Source: Polytrichum commune (Eukaryota > Streptophyta > Polytrichopsida > Polytrichales > Polytrichaceae). From it: 64,000 nucleotides of DNA. Shown in pieces: positions 1-10,036 of the stretch. The notes under the pieces are model-generated. The model saw only the letters and a list, made by a program, of their open reading frames with translations, did not search any database and was not told where the DNA came from. The stretch spans positions 19,302,527 to 19,366,526 of the forward strand of contig OX485808.1 in the NCBI GenBank assembly GCA_950295325.1, in the 5' to 3' direction. Position 1 is the stretch's first letter. Each line of letters opens with the position of its first letter. The position numbers were made by a program, and so were the translations under genes.

Positions 1-181
1 TGAGGAAGTAACCCAAGAACTGTAGGCTGGGTGCAATGTGAGCCCCATCCTTAATTGCCTTCAACAATTTTTTGTTGAATTCTTGATAATTCTCCCAATG
101 TGATTTTCAATCTCATAAAACTTCCGACCAACTAGATAACAACTTCACCACTAAGACATGTGGCAAACATCCACAAAGTCC

Positions 182-358
182 TCAATCATGACCATTAACA
201 GCCATGGAGTGGGAGGCTTTCCGACAACGAGGACAAACCCAATTGCCAGAAGGAAGAGTCAAAAGGGGAGGTGTCAAACATGCCATGTGCTATCCACGTT
301 AACAATGGTCGCACAATAACATTGTTGCAGCTCCTTTCTTCTCTCCACACACATAACA
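182..358 (-). other. C-terminal PHD zinc finger of the retrotransposon integrase region, broken by two nonsense codons
   Basis: Reading minus-strand codons from 358 gives CYVC, then CDHC, then (after TAA 299-301, R, G and TAG 290-292) HMAC, a proline/leucine-rich turn and WVCPRC at about 224-241, with a TGA at 182-184. Spacing is C-x2-C, C-x2-C, x4, H-x2-C, C-x2-C, the C4HC3 pattern of PHD fingers. The second stop sits where PHD fingers commonly have tryptophan or another aromatic just before the histidine, so TGG to TAG is the simple explanation. PHD fingers bind histone H3 tails (methylated or unmodified lysine 4). By analogy with chromodomains of chromoviruses it may guide integration, but that is inference. 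Confidence 0.8.
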
Positions 359-3300
359 AGGCAAACCCTGTGGTACAACCGCCAACTCGGGATGCACAGA
401 GCCGTCGATGGGAAGGTGACATGGAGTACAATTCTTTGAATGCTCACGACATTCCCGTCCATCCTTGCCTTCAAGCAATAATATACCACTTGGTAAAACA
501 TCTTTTACCCGCAAAATTGTGCGCCCAGCTTTGACATCCAATGTCGTAGACGCCTCCCGTTGCAAGTAAACATAATCCCCCTTGATAAATATACGAACCT
601 GAGGTCGATAAGCTCCACTGCGGATCCGGGCATACCGTAATGTATCACGATGTTGAGCTATATTTAAGTTCTCCATGGCCATAGGCATGGCCTTTTGAAA
701 GAATTCTGCTCGGTCATGAAGACATTGAGCCCAAACATCTGGATCATCTAAGTCTACCACAGGAGCCAATTTCTCTCGCACAGAGCTAGGTAAAATTGGT
801 TCCCGTCCATACAAGAGTTGGTAAGAACTATAGGATGCCAAAGATGCTTGTCTGCTGAAACGGTAACCCATTGCTATCCATAGTAACATCAAGTCCCAAT
901 CGCGATGGTTGCCATGAAACAACCCATACTTCCGCAAACCGCGCTTGACAGTCTGAACAACTCGTTCAGCTAAGCCATCTGCCTCAGGGTGATCTCTGGA
1001 AATTGTTCGATGATCAATCAAAGCCTTAGTACACAAAGCCTCAAAAGATCCAAAAAATTCTCTCCCTTGATCCGTCAACACCTCTGCATGTGCTCCAAAC
1101 CGTGCCAAAACTCGATCAAGAAATGCCATAGCCGCCAATTCTGAGGAATTTTGGGGAAGAGCCACGAGTTCAATCCACTTACTAAAATGCTCCACCATCA
1201 CAAGTACATACTTTGCCCCACGTGGAGTGATAGTAAGCGGTCCGGCAAAGTCCAAAGACCAACGATATCCCAAGCCCATAATAGGTAAAGGCTGAAGTTG
1301 AGGTGATAAAGTATTAAAACTTGACCTGACCCGGTCACATACTTCACACCTAGAAACATAAGTGGCAACCTGTTGATACATACCAGTCGACCAATATTGG
1401 TTGCGCAACATAGAGTGTGTCCTTCGCACTCCAAAATGTCCAAGCTCCTCGTGGACTTGGCGCACTAAAGAAGCTCTTTGATCTGGCTTTGGAACGATGC
1501 ACCTTGTTCCGTTCGGCCACACACGAAATAACAAGCCGTTTGCCCAACGAAACCTTGTTATTCGATGGCTAACTCTATCTCGCTCCATAGCAGATAGTCC
1601 AAGAGGAAATATCCCTTGTTGAAGTTTGTGCAAGACCGCCTGGTCTTCCCACACATCACTAACAACGAGAGATTTATCAACCTCCTCATCTTGTTCTTTC
1701 ACAAGGATCTCAGCAGCCAATCCCGACATCATTGTGAGATATGTGGCAGCATGCCAACCCGACACTGCCTCACGATCACAATCTCCATGCCACCTGGCTC
1801 CAGTTAAATCCTCATCTGAAGGACTTGGATTGCGAGACAATCCGTCTGCATCCAAGTTGGCAATTCCTGCTCGGTGAACAACTTCAAAGTCATATTCTTG
1901 AAGTAACAATGCCCACCTAGCAAGTTTTCCGGTGAGTTTATCTGATTCCATAAGCCATTTTAAAGGCTGATGATCAGTCACCAAAGTAAATTTTTGCCCA
2001 TACAAATAAGGTCGAAAATGTGCAATGGCCCAAACGGCCGCCAAGGCCTCGCCTTCATAAGAAGAATAATTAGATTCAGCATTATTATTGCTCCTAGATG
2101 CATAAGCCACCACATATTCTTTTCCCTCTTCATCTTTTTGTGTCAATACCGCTCTCAATCCCATTGCACTCCAATCCGTGTGTAATTGAAAAGCTCTAGA
2201 CACATCCGGGCGTCGAAACACTAGCGCTGAACCGAGCCTCTGCTTCAATGTATCAAATGCATGTTGTTGTTCCCGACTCCAAATCCATGGTTGGTCTTTC
2301 CCCGTGAGAATGGTGAGAGATTTGGCAATCAAACTAAAGTTTTTGACAAACCTTCTATAATAATTTGCCAATCCTAGAAATGCCCGAAGTCGTGGTACAT
2401 CACTAGGTGCGGGAATTTTGTGCAAAGCATCCACCTTCGTCTGTTGCACACCAAGACCGCCAGGAACAATCATGTGGCCTAAATAGGGCAATCGATCATG
2501 GAAAAACTTACATTTGTCATGATGTAAACGGAGTCCCCACCGTTGTAGTCGTTTAAATACCGCTTGTAAATGTCTCACATGATCATGTGGACTATTACTA
2601 AAGATGATAACATCATCAATGTAATATCTAGCAAACGGTAAACCAGCCAATAATTGGTCCATCACCCGCTGAAATTCAGCTGGTGTATTCTTGAGACCAA
2701 ATGGCAAAAATTTCCAATAATAAAGTTGATCCTTGCCATCTTTATCAATTCCCCAAAATGCGGTCTTCACCCGATCACCCAACAACAAAGGTAATTGATG
2801 ATAACCAGACCTCAAATCCAGAGTGCTGAAGATTCTAGCAAATTCCAGTGCATCAAACAACTCCTCTGGCATCGGCATTGGATATCGATCCGACTTGGTC
2901 TTGCGGTTGACTGGACGATAATCACCACAAATCCGTTTTTCCGTCCAGTTGCCAAAGATATCTTTCTTTGAAGGCATAACCGTGGCACAAACATACTCTC
3001 CATTGGAGAGTTCAATCAATTCCGCTGCCAATAATTCTTGACATCGAGTTTGAACACCCAACCTTTTAGATGTACTAAGTCTGTACGGCCGTCTGAAAAT
3101 AGGATGGTCGTCCTCGAGTTGAATACGAACAAGTTTACCTTTATATCCTTCAAGATCATGAAGACTAAAGGCAAAACAATTACGGTAAGAGCGAATAAAT
3201 GCCCGTACCTTTCGTGCTTCGACACTAGTAAGTTTTGGCCCCACTTCAATTGGCCAATCGTCAAACTCCGTGGTTTCCTTCTTCATAGAAGGATTGCCAC

Positions 3301-3544
3301 TTGGTGCCAGCACAACATGTGATTGCTAGTCCGTGGAGAGGGCAATACCTTTGCCCCCATCATCTGTACTTGAATCCAAATGCGTATTCTCTCCACTACA
3401 ATCAGTTTGTGTAGCTAAATAGCTACCCACATATGAAGTGTTACCAAGAAATAGAAGTGGAAACATTTTGTGGGCCTCCAACTTTCCAAAATTTTGGGCC
3501 AAAGCCGAAAAAACACGTTGGGCTCGAAACTCTTCCGCAACCTG
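182..3544 (-). CDS. Reverse transcriptase - RNase H - integrase - PHD half of the polyprotein (three in-frame stops)
   Basis: This is in the same frame as the Gag half. TAG at 3326-3328 lies 73 codons after TAA 3545-3547, and an uninterrupted stretch of more than 1,000 residues follows. RT shows FLPFGLKNTPAEFQ and the catalytic YIDD (near 2612-2625). RNase H shows HTDWSAMG and TDHQPLKW. Integrase shows the HHCC finger (HEELGHFG...H...CEVC) and the DDE triad in SLDFAGPL, LTDQGREFFG and HPEADGLAER. A C-terminal integrase segment precedes a C4HC3 PHD finger, which is split by TAA 299-301 and TAG 290-292 before the final stop at 182-184. Together these enzymes would copy the RNA into DNA and insert it. 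Motifs are intact; the stops suggest this copy is not autonomous. Confidence 0.93.
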
Positions 3545-6500
3545 TTATTTCAAAGAAAATAATCCCTCAGTGTCATTGACCTCCATATGATCCTTGGATT
3601 GTGGCTCCATTGCCCCCTGACCATTGTACTCTGTCCTCAGAGGAAGCAATTGGTCATCCATATGTTGTTGAGCAGCAAGACAAATTCCAATTATCCACAC
3701 AATGCTATTGAGATCCATAGCTTGTCCCAATAGGAAACGTCTCTGACCTTCCTGAAGCCCATGAGCAGCCGTGGTGCCTGTATGAAAACCCATGGCGCGT
3801 TCCCGCTCATCTGCCGTAGGCTCATCATGAGTTTGGGATTTTGAATCCCAAACCATGTCTGGTCCACGAGATCGAAATGCGAAAGACCGTGGATATGTCA
3901 CAAAAGTAGGTAGTGCACTTCTCGGAATTCCCACCTTGTTAATTAATGCAAATGACAAGGTGTTATCCTTCGAAACTGCCACGGAAACACGATGATCATC
4001 CAAAATGTCATCCACCTTGCGATTCATAAGGCGGGGAAGGCGGGCGATCGCCGCTGAAAGCACCTGAGGTGATACCAAATTGGTCCAAAACCAACGAGGC
4101 CGATGAGCAAAGGATCCCAAGGATGCAGCATCCAGAAATGTTGGAGTACCCAGAATTTGGTTAATATACTCACCATCCTTCACCACTTTGTGCCGTGTAT
4201 CATCCAATAATGGCACATTTTCAAAAATGTACCCTGGCGGAGTTGATTGGTGGGTAAACCACCATTGTGTCAATCGCATCAAATCCGCGAACAAACTAGA
4301 CCTAGGATCATCCAAACCCTGGCCAGTTCCTGTCCGTGAATGGCCTTGACATGGCCATCCTGCAATAATTAAATCCACGTGGCCCAATCTTCTCAAATCC
4401 TCATCACTAATCATAGTGACATCTTGAGGAAGTTGACCACAACATCCAAGAATGGCAGTGGCTGACAATTGTGCGGGGTACCTCAACAACAATTGTTGAA
4501 TGTGGTGTCGGACGGCTCTGTTGGCTGCATATCCATTATCCACATGAATATATCGCCTAACTGTAATCCCAGCCTCCAACACTACCGCCAAACCTGTGCC
4601 AATGCCCCCAAAGATTTTTACAAGGACAATACCTTCAGGTGGTGGTTGCCAACGAATGGGTTGAGCAAAAGAAAATGAGGATGACGTTGGAGGTGTCTCT
4701 CCAAGCCCCAAATCCGCTACAATGTGTCGACAATGGTCGGATAACTCCTTAGGAGTACGCCATGGTGGAGGTGGATCCTTGAAATGTCGAGCATAAATTT
4801 GTAAAGATGGCAAAATTTGTTGTTCTGCTGCATTACAAGCGTAGTCCAATGTTTCCTCCAACAAAACTGGAGCACAAGGCAAATCCGCAACTGAACCGCT
4901 GCAACCAAATATTGCCTCTGCAACCATAGTCATAGAAGTAGCTGCAAATGCTACAGGAATAAATACCTTCCTGCCATCTCCAGAAGACCATCCCGGTCTA
5001 ATCCATGCCTCTTCAGTCCAATTATCCAAACCAAAGCCAAGTGGATAAAGAGCTTGCTGACCAACAAGTATATCATAGTTGGTAGCATTAGTAACAACAC
5101 ATTTCATTGACAAATGAGTGTAGGTAGGTCCTGCCCCCACATTAAAAATCAAACGTAGAGGTGCCTTGGTGTAGCCTGTTGCACGTTCAGTGCCCCCTAC
5201 TGAAGTCACAATTGTGAATGGACAAGGATCTAAGTTTGCTGGCGTCAATCCAAGACTGTCAAAAAGTCCTTTGCCAATCATAACCGGTTGAGCACCGGAA
5301 TCCATCATAACTCTCAGTGGTGTAGCACGAATAGTAGGCATATCCGCGCGTGAAACGACAAACAAAGATTTGTCGTTCATCAGCCGTACAACTCCAGGTT
5401 GCAAATTATGCCGCTCGTGAGCAGGCCTTGCAGAAATATCTGCAAGATATGCCGCTCCCGCTGCATAATGCAAAAATGACGTGTCCACTGCTGAAATTGT
5501 TGATGGAGGAATATCAATGTGCTTACCAAAAGCAATGATCGCCGCATCCGCAAGGCTCGCTCGTAAATTGGCTAAGTCCTCCACCTCCTCAGCCACAGGT
5601 ACGTCAACAACAGCTTGGGATACTTGAAGGGATGGCAAATCCGCCTTACTTTCCAACATTTTTCCAGCTAAATGGAAAACTCCAGCAGGCTTGAAATCCG
5701 GAGCCATCAACTCCGAACCCGAGAAAATTGGCATATGGAGAATTTTATATGCCAATGCCTGCGTAACATCCTTCGAGATGGAATCTCCATCTCTCAAAGG
5801 TACAGGGTTTTTAGCCCCAACAACAGTGGTGTCTACCAATCCAAATGAGAGAGGTAAACGTGCTTGACCAACTTGATCCGCTGGTCCGGCATGGCAAGGA
5901 TGTGACACCTCGTTGCTACCACCACTTGTAGAAGCCATCGCATTTGCCAATGTTTGTGATCGAGTAGAAGCCGCAGCCACCACCTCTCCAGATGCCCCAA
6001 ACATATACATGTCCGAACCCGAGGTGCCACCATCCGCATGCGGCTCAGAAATTTGAGCAAAAGATGCAGAAGATTTGAGCTTTTGTTCGAGCTCTGCCAC
6101 CTTAGCCTCAAGACTCTGCTCCCTTGGAAATTTGCCAGTGACATAACTGGCAGGCCGCATCTCAGGATGAAGTTGGAAACAATGATCCACATCGTGATTA
6201 ATGCCACCACAATGGTTACATTTCAATTGTCTCTTATTAGAATTGTCCCCTGCCTTTACCGGTTCTATCTTTTGTTTTAATTTTCCCAAAGGCTGAGTGT
6301 TCTTCTTCTTAGGACAATTGGGATCATTCTTCGAATGACCAGCTTCTCCACAACCCCAACAATGCAAAATCTTTTGCTCCTTAACGGGTTGAGTCTCAGC
6401 TAAACTACTAGTAGCTGTGACAATTCTTCTTGATTTTGTACTCTCTGTCATCCAAGATACCATGTTTGTGGCATCGTGTTGACAGAGAGCCCGATCACAT

Positions 6501-7423
6501 CTCTTAACCACGGCAAACGCTTGTGCAAGCGTAGCTCTGCCTTCGTAGTCGAGGATAATCCGAGGTGATGCCAACTCAAATAGCCGCTTGTCAATCTTAG
6601 ACAAAAAGATTTTGACAAGCTGACTCTCAGCAAAAACACCTCCCGATTCAACAGCAAAGCGTGCGAGTCGCGTATACATGGTCCGTGGAGTGTCATCCTT
6701 CTCTCGGCAGAAATCCTGAATGCGCTGCATATGGTCTCGCCGAAACCCACCATACTCCACCTCCAAATGTGCGACAAATTCAGCAAGGGGATTAAATGGA
6801 GGTGGTGGACCAATAGCCGTCAATGCTGCCTGTGTAGCACGTGCCATCCGTGAAAGGGTAGCCGTGCTACTGCCAGCCACTATTGGCCCAAACGCCAGTT
6901 CTTGGTCCTTAGACTCCTCCGGTGGATCCTCCTCCTTTAAGGTGGGTGGAGCTAAGGTGGCAATCGCCCCATCTTTAAGGGCTGAAATAAGCTCAACCCG
7001 GGCCTCCCAATACTGCTCCACCTCCCGAAGTTGTCGCTGATGACCCTCTATCCAGCGTTCGTAAGTTTGGAGTGCCTCATACTCCAAATGCTGAGGCAGA
7101 AGTTCAAAGGCATACCAATCATTGAAATTGGAAGACCTTTGACGTTTCTCCTTAATCCAGGTACGAAATCAGAGTTTCCAATCGGGCAAGGAAATGCCCC
7201 CAGCTCGACCTGAGAACCGATCACGCACTGAACCGTGGTGATTGTCGTCCATTTCGTTGAACGTGCCAACACTCCAAATCCGAAGCCTACTAGTAGTGTC
7301 CAACGCCGAAATAGGCTCAAAAGCCTCGTTGGTGTCTACCTCTGGCTCAAGATTTGTGGTATGCACGTCCTCCAAGTAATCTGGTGATGGAGATCGATAA
7401 TATCGGCTCCTAGTTTGCACCAT
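3545..7423 (-). CDS. Gag - aspartic protease - C5-cytosine methyltransferase half of the retrotransposon polyprotein (one in-frame TGA)
   Basis: The start is the ATG at 7423 (MVQTRSR...). An in-frame TGA at 7169-7171 separates the first 84 codons from the rest, and the frame continues as coding on the other side. A Gag-like helical region lies around 6850-6450. Two zinc knuckles follow: CWGCGEAGH...C (one residue longer than usual in its last spacer) and CNHCGGINHDVDHC (canonical CCHC). The protease has the active-site motif DSGA at 5291-5302 (residue about 708). The methyltransferase follows at about 4665-3620. The half ends at TAA 3545-3547, but the codons beyond stay in frame and read as protein into the polymerase half, so the stop is either a nonsense mutation or a Gag-Pol readthrough stop. 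Capsid, protease and methylation roles are inferred from family; the order Gag-PR-MTase-RT is read directly. Confidence 0.88.
3620..4665 (-). other. C5-cytosine DNA methyltransferase domain inside the retrotransposon
   Basis: The conserved motifs of C5 methyltransferases occur in order. Motif I is FGGIGTGL (4594-4617, S-adenosylmethionine binding). Motif IV is GWPCQGHS (about 4338-4361), with the PCQ catalytic cysteine intact. Motif VI is FENVP (about 4208-4222), with the catalytic glutamate. Motif VIII-like HRPRWFW is at about 4085-4105. A variable stretch that would be the target-recognition region follows, then motif IX-like ERERAMGF and motif X-like LGQAMDLNSIVW. No nonsense codon falls inside the domain. 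These enzymes transfer a methyl group to C5 of cytosine in DNA. The domain sits between protease and RT, where it would be cleaved from, or packaged with, the particle. Target sequence and activity cannot be read from the DNA. Confidence 0.93.
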
Positions 7424-7585
7424 AAAATAATCACTTGAGTACCGGCAACTATCTACAAAGTAATGGCAACCTGCACCTGTTGCGGGCTATCTAAATGGCA
7501 ATCCCTTGCCAAATGCCAAGTGTTTATTTAGGCCCCCATAATTCCAAAATTGTGCCAAGGTTTGAGATTGGTAATTAAAATTAAA

Positions 7586-8017
7586 AAAATCAGCGTTGAA
7601 AATGTTAATTTCCAAGGTGATTATGGACTCCAATCAACAAACTAATTGTACCAATGGACTCCTAGGAAGATTTCACGCAAATTAGGCTCAAATTTCATTC
7701 CGTTCGGAGTTAATTTGCTCCCAAAAACAAAAATCAGCGTTGAAAATGTTAATTTCCAAGGTGATTATGGACTCCAATCAACAAACTAATTGCACCAATG
7801 GACTCCTAGGAAGATTTCACACAAATTAGGCTCAAATTTCACTCCGTTCAGAGTTAATTTGCTCCCAAAAACAAAAATCAGCGTTGAAATTAATAATTTC
7901 AGCAATGATTTTGAATTCCAATCAACAATCCAATTACACCATTGGATTCCTTGGCAAATTTCACACAAGATAGGCTCAAATTTCACTCCAATCGGAGCTA
8001 GTATGCCCCCAAATTTG
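7586..8017. repeat. 144-bp tandem repeat, three copies, upstream of the retrotransposon coding frame
   Basis: The marker CAGCGTTGAA begins at 7591, 7735 and 7879, exactly 144 bp apart. The first two units are nearly identical; the third is more diverged. Each unit contains a GGACTCCTAGGAAGATTTCA-like stretch. The array lies in the presumed 5' leader or LTR of the minus-strand element. Confidence 0.93.
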
Positions 8018-8094
8018 AACCTCAAAGTTTGTGAGAATGGGATGCCAAGTTTGAAAGGTGAAAGTAAAAATGTGAAATAAATAAATAAATAAAG

Positions 8095-8265
8095 GTAAGG
8101 GGGCTTACCTTAGGGGCCTGGCTGGCGCCGCCGCCGTGGGGCCCGGCTGACGTCCGCCCGCCCCCGGCCCGGAGAATAGGAGCTCCAGGAGTTCCAAGAG
8201 CTCCAGGAGTTCCAAGAGCTCCAAGAGGGTCCGGTGAGCTCCGGATCCGTCCGGAGCTCAACAAA
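8095..8265. other. GC-rich island with short GAGCTCCAGGAGTTCCAA repeats
   Basis: A sharply GC-rich block in AT-rich surroundings starts at the small palindrome AAGGTAAGGGGGCTTACCTT. From 8188 to 8262 it consists of degenerate 18-bp units built on GAGCTCC/GAGTTCC. It may belong to the LTR of the neighbouring retrotransposon. No convincing coding frame was seen. Confidence 0.55.
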
Positions 8266-9022
8266 AATTAAAAACAAATCGGATTTGAACTAAAAAAAAT
8301 TAAAACTAAATCGGATTTGATTAAAAAAAATTAAACTTTGCTTCCACAATTTGCAAGCAAGAAAGATGTGACTTGAGATTCCATTTGGTCTCAAGATTCA
8401 ACCATCAACAATTCAAGAAAACACAAAGACACAACAAAAAAGATGTGGAGATTTTTCTCAAAATCTTCTTGAGGGTTGCAAGGAATTGCAAGCTAAGCTT
8501 TCATACACTTATATCACTCATTTGCTCCCACTACTGGGCCATTCTAGCTCAGAAATACAACCAAAAATGAAAAATAAGCCATTGTTGTCAAGTATGAGGG
8601 TTTCTCTCTCCAAGCTCAAGAAACTAAGAAGTCTTCTTAGAAAGCTTAAGAAACTCTGAAATTCACACACAAGAATCAAGCTATCTCTCACTCCACAAAG
8701 GGAGAATCCAAGAGTGCAAGTGATGGAGAAAGAATGCAAAGGCTTTACTCATGATCTACTACACCATAGCCATAAGATAGCAACAACAAGCTCTCTCTCT
8801 CTCTCAAAACACACTCACAAGACTTTACTTGACAACAATGGCAAGTCAAGATGCCTTCCTCTCCACATAACCCCAATCCTATGTGGATTTCATCCATGGA
8901 GTGGATGAACAACTAACTAGGACTCCCAATGGAGTCCATCACTCATCCAAACACACATGGACTCCTAATGGAGTCCATTTACTCCTAATTTGACGTGACT
9001 TAGCCCCCGATGTCAACTCACG
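8266..9022. other. Non-coding AT-rich stretch, no gene seen
   Basis: It contains two short A-rich direct repeats around AATCGGATTTGA (8278-8320) and two near-identical small palindromes built on GGACTCC...GGAGTCC (8919-8937 and 8958-8978). It is possibly LTR sequence of the minus-strand retrotransposon, but no boundary could be proven. Confidence 0.4.
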
Positions 9023-9059
9023 TGACACAACCAAGGTTGCTGGACTTGTATTTCTGATG

Positions 9060-9490
9060 GGCTGTTGGATTGTATTTCTGCTGGTCCTAAGGCTAAGGGC
9101 AGCCAAGGCTGCTGGATTGTATTTCTACTGGGCCTACGGCCAGGGCAGCTGGGCTGTTGGATTGTATTTTTGCTGGGTCTAAGGCTAAGGGCAGCCAAGG
9201 CTGCTGGATTGTATTTCTGCTGGGCCTACAGGCAGGGCAGCTGGGCTGTTGGATTGTATTTATGCTGGGCCTAAGGCTAAGGGCAGCCAAGGCTACTGGA
9301 TTGTATTTCTGCTGGGCCTACGGCCAAGGCAACCAAGGTTGCTGGACTGTATTTCTGCGGGGCCTAAGCCAAGGAGCGGAGCTGCTGGACCGTATTTCTG
9401 TTGGGCCTAAGGCCAAGGCAGCTTAGCTGCTGGACCGTATTTCTGCTGGGCCAAGGCCAAGGAGCTCGGCTGCGGGACTGTACTTCGGTT
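9060..9490. repeat. Minisatellite of about 46 bp, about ten units, dimeric (92-bp) organisation
   Basis: The marker GGATTG or GGACTG/GGACCG starts at 9067, 9114, 9159, 9206, 9251, 9298, 9344, 9387, 9432 and about 9475. The first intervals alternate 47/45/47/45/47 bp, so the array grew as 92-bp dimers; later units are 43-46 bp and more diverged. The open frames across it are products of the repeat, not genes. It occupies the position, before the hairpin and small ORF, that other copies of the TGTGAGCC LTR-like family fill with minisatellites of other unit lengths. Confidence 0.92.
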
Positions 9491-9738
9491 GGGCTTAAGT
9501 TAGTTCGTTAGCTTTAATTAGTTAGGCTACTATGGGGGGGGGTGTAGTTAGGCTAATCCCTTGCGGGATTGTTAGACCATACTAGATTCTTTCATGCCAT
9601 CTTGGTTCTTAGGTAAAGTTGGATTCATTAGGAAAGTAGAAGTGTGTGTGACTCTTGAATGTGTTGGTGGTTACCCATTGAGGTAAGTGTTTTTAAACAC
9701 TCGTACTCTTTGGTTGGAATAAATCACGTGCATAATTA

Positions 9739-9903
9739 ATGGAGAATGTGGAGGATCCTAGCAAGGACAAGATGAAGGAAGTAAAAATCAAGAAGTCTAG
9801 AGGGATCTCTTTAAGGGCATGTGTGGCCAAGGCCGCGGGTTGGACCCTTGAGAAATCAAATTCCACTACGAGCAACGATGCTCACAATAACAAAGCAAGT
9901 TGA
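9739..9903 (+). CDS. Small conserved ORF inside an LTR-like repeat (54 residues)
   Basis: ATG at 9739-9741 and TGA at 9901-9903. The protein is basic and contains the segment RGISLRACVAKAAGWTLEK. A second ORF with the same segment lies on the minus strand at 12,315-12,503 (RGKSLKACVAKAVGWALEK), in another copy of the same repeat family and at the same place relative to the terminal box. The conserved reading includes a matching tail (HNNKAS versus HTNKIS). A hairpin AAGTGTTTTTAAACACT lies just upstream at 9687-9703. I do not recognise the protein family. The evidence for coding is conservation of protein between diverged copies; an upstream promoter for this copy was not located. Confidence 0.5.
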   Translation: MENVEDPSKDKMKEVKIKKSRGISLRACVAKAAGWTLEKSNSTTSNDAHNNKAS

Positions 9904-10002
9904 GTTGAGATGAAGTTAGTACCTAGGACATAAGAGCCATATAGCAATCCACATTATGGTATTAGGAATTGAATGTGATTCTCAAAGCCATCACCCGGAC
10001 TA

Positions 10003-10036
10003 GGACGCTTAAGGGTGGTGGGTTTGGCCTCACACC
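10003..10036 (+). repeat. Terminal box of the TGTGAGCC LTR-like family (copy 1 end)
   Basis: The box reads GGACGCTTAAGGGTGGTGGG followed by TTTGGCCTCACA. The same box, on the other strand, ends the complete copy at 12,183 and begins the copy at 23,449. Diverged versions end copies near 11,474 and 23,453. It marks the CA end of the element in the sense orientation of the small ORF. The start of this copy was not located; it must lie left of the 46-bp array. Confidence 0.7.

Larger units (their letters stand above)
182..8017 (-). mobile_element. Ty3/gypsy-type LTR retrotransposon carrying a cytosine DNA methyltransferase and a PHD finger
   Basis: On the minus strand one frame runs from an ATG at 7421-7423 to a TGA at 182-184. 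The domain order is Gag, zinc knuckles, protease, C5-cytosine methyltransferase, reverse transcriptase, RNase H, integrase, PHD finger. RT-RNase H before integrase is the Ty3/gypsy order. Five nonsense codons lie in this frame (TGA 7169-7171, TAA 3545-3547, TAG 3326-3328, TAA 299-301, TAG 290-292) and no frameshift was found, so the copy is recent but probably dead unless stops are read through. The 5' untranslated side (7424 to about 8017) holds a 144-bp tandem repeat. The 3' LTR must lie left of position 1. I could not fix the 5' LTR boundary, primer-binding site or polypurine tract, so the outer limits given are provisional. Confidence 0.9.

Noticed and set aside
195-534. Small ORFs overlapping the PHD finger region in other frames
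   Set aside because: They are shadows of the retrotransposon frame; the Cys/His pattern fits only the polyprotein frame.
7424-7580. Primer-binding site for initiator tRNA-Met upstream of Gag
   Set aside because: No TGGTATCAGAGC-like sequence or clear TGG-start match to a known tRNA end on the minus strand; left unassigned.
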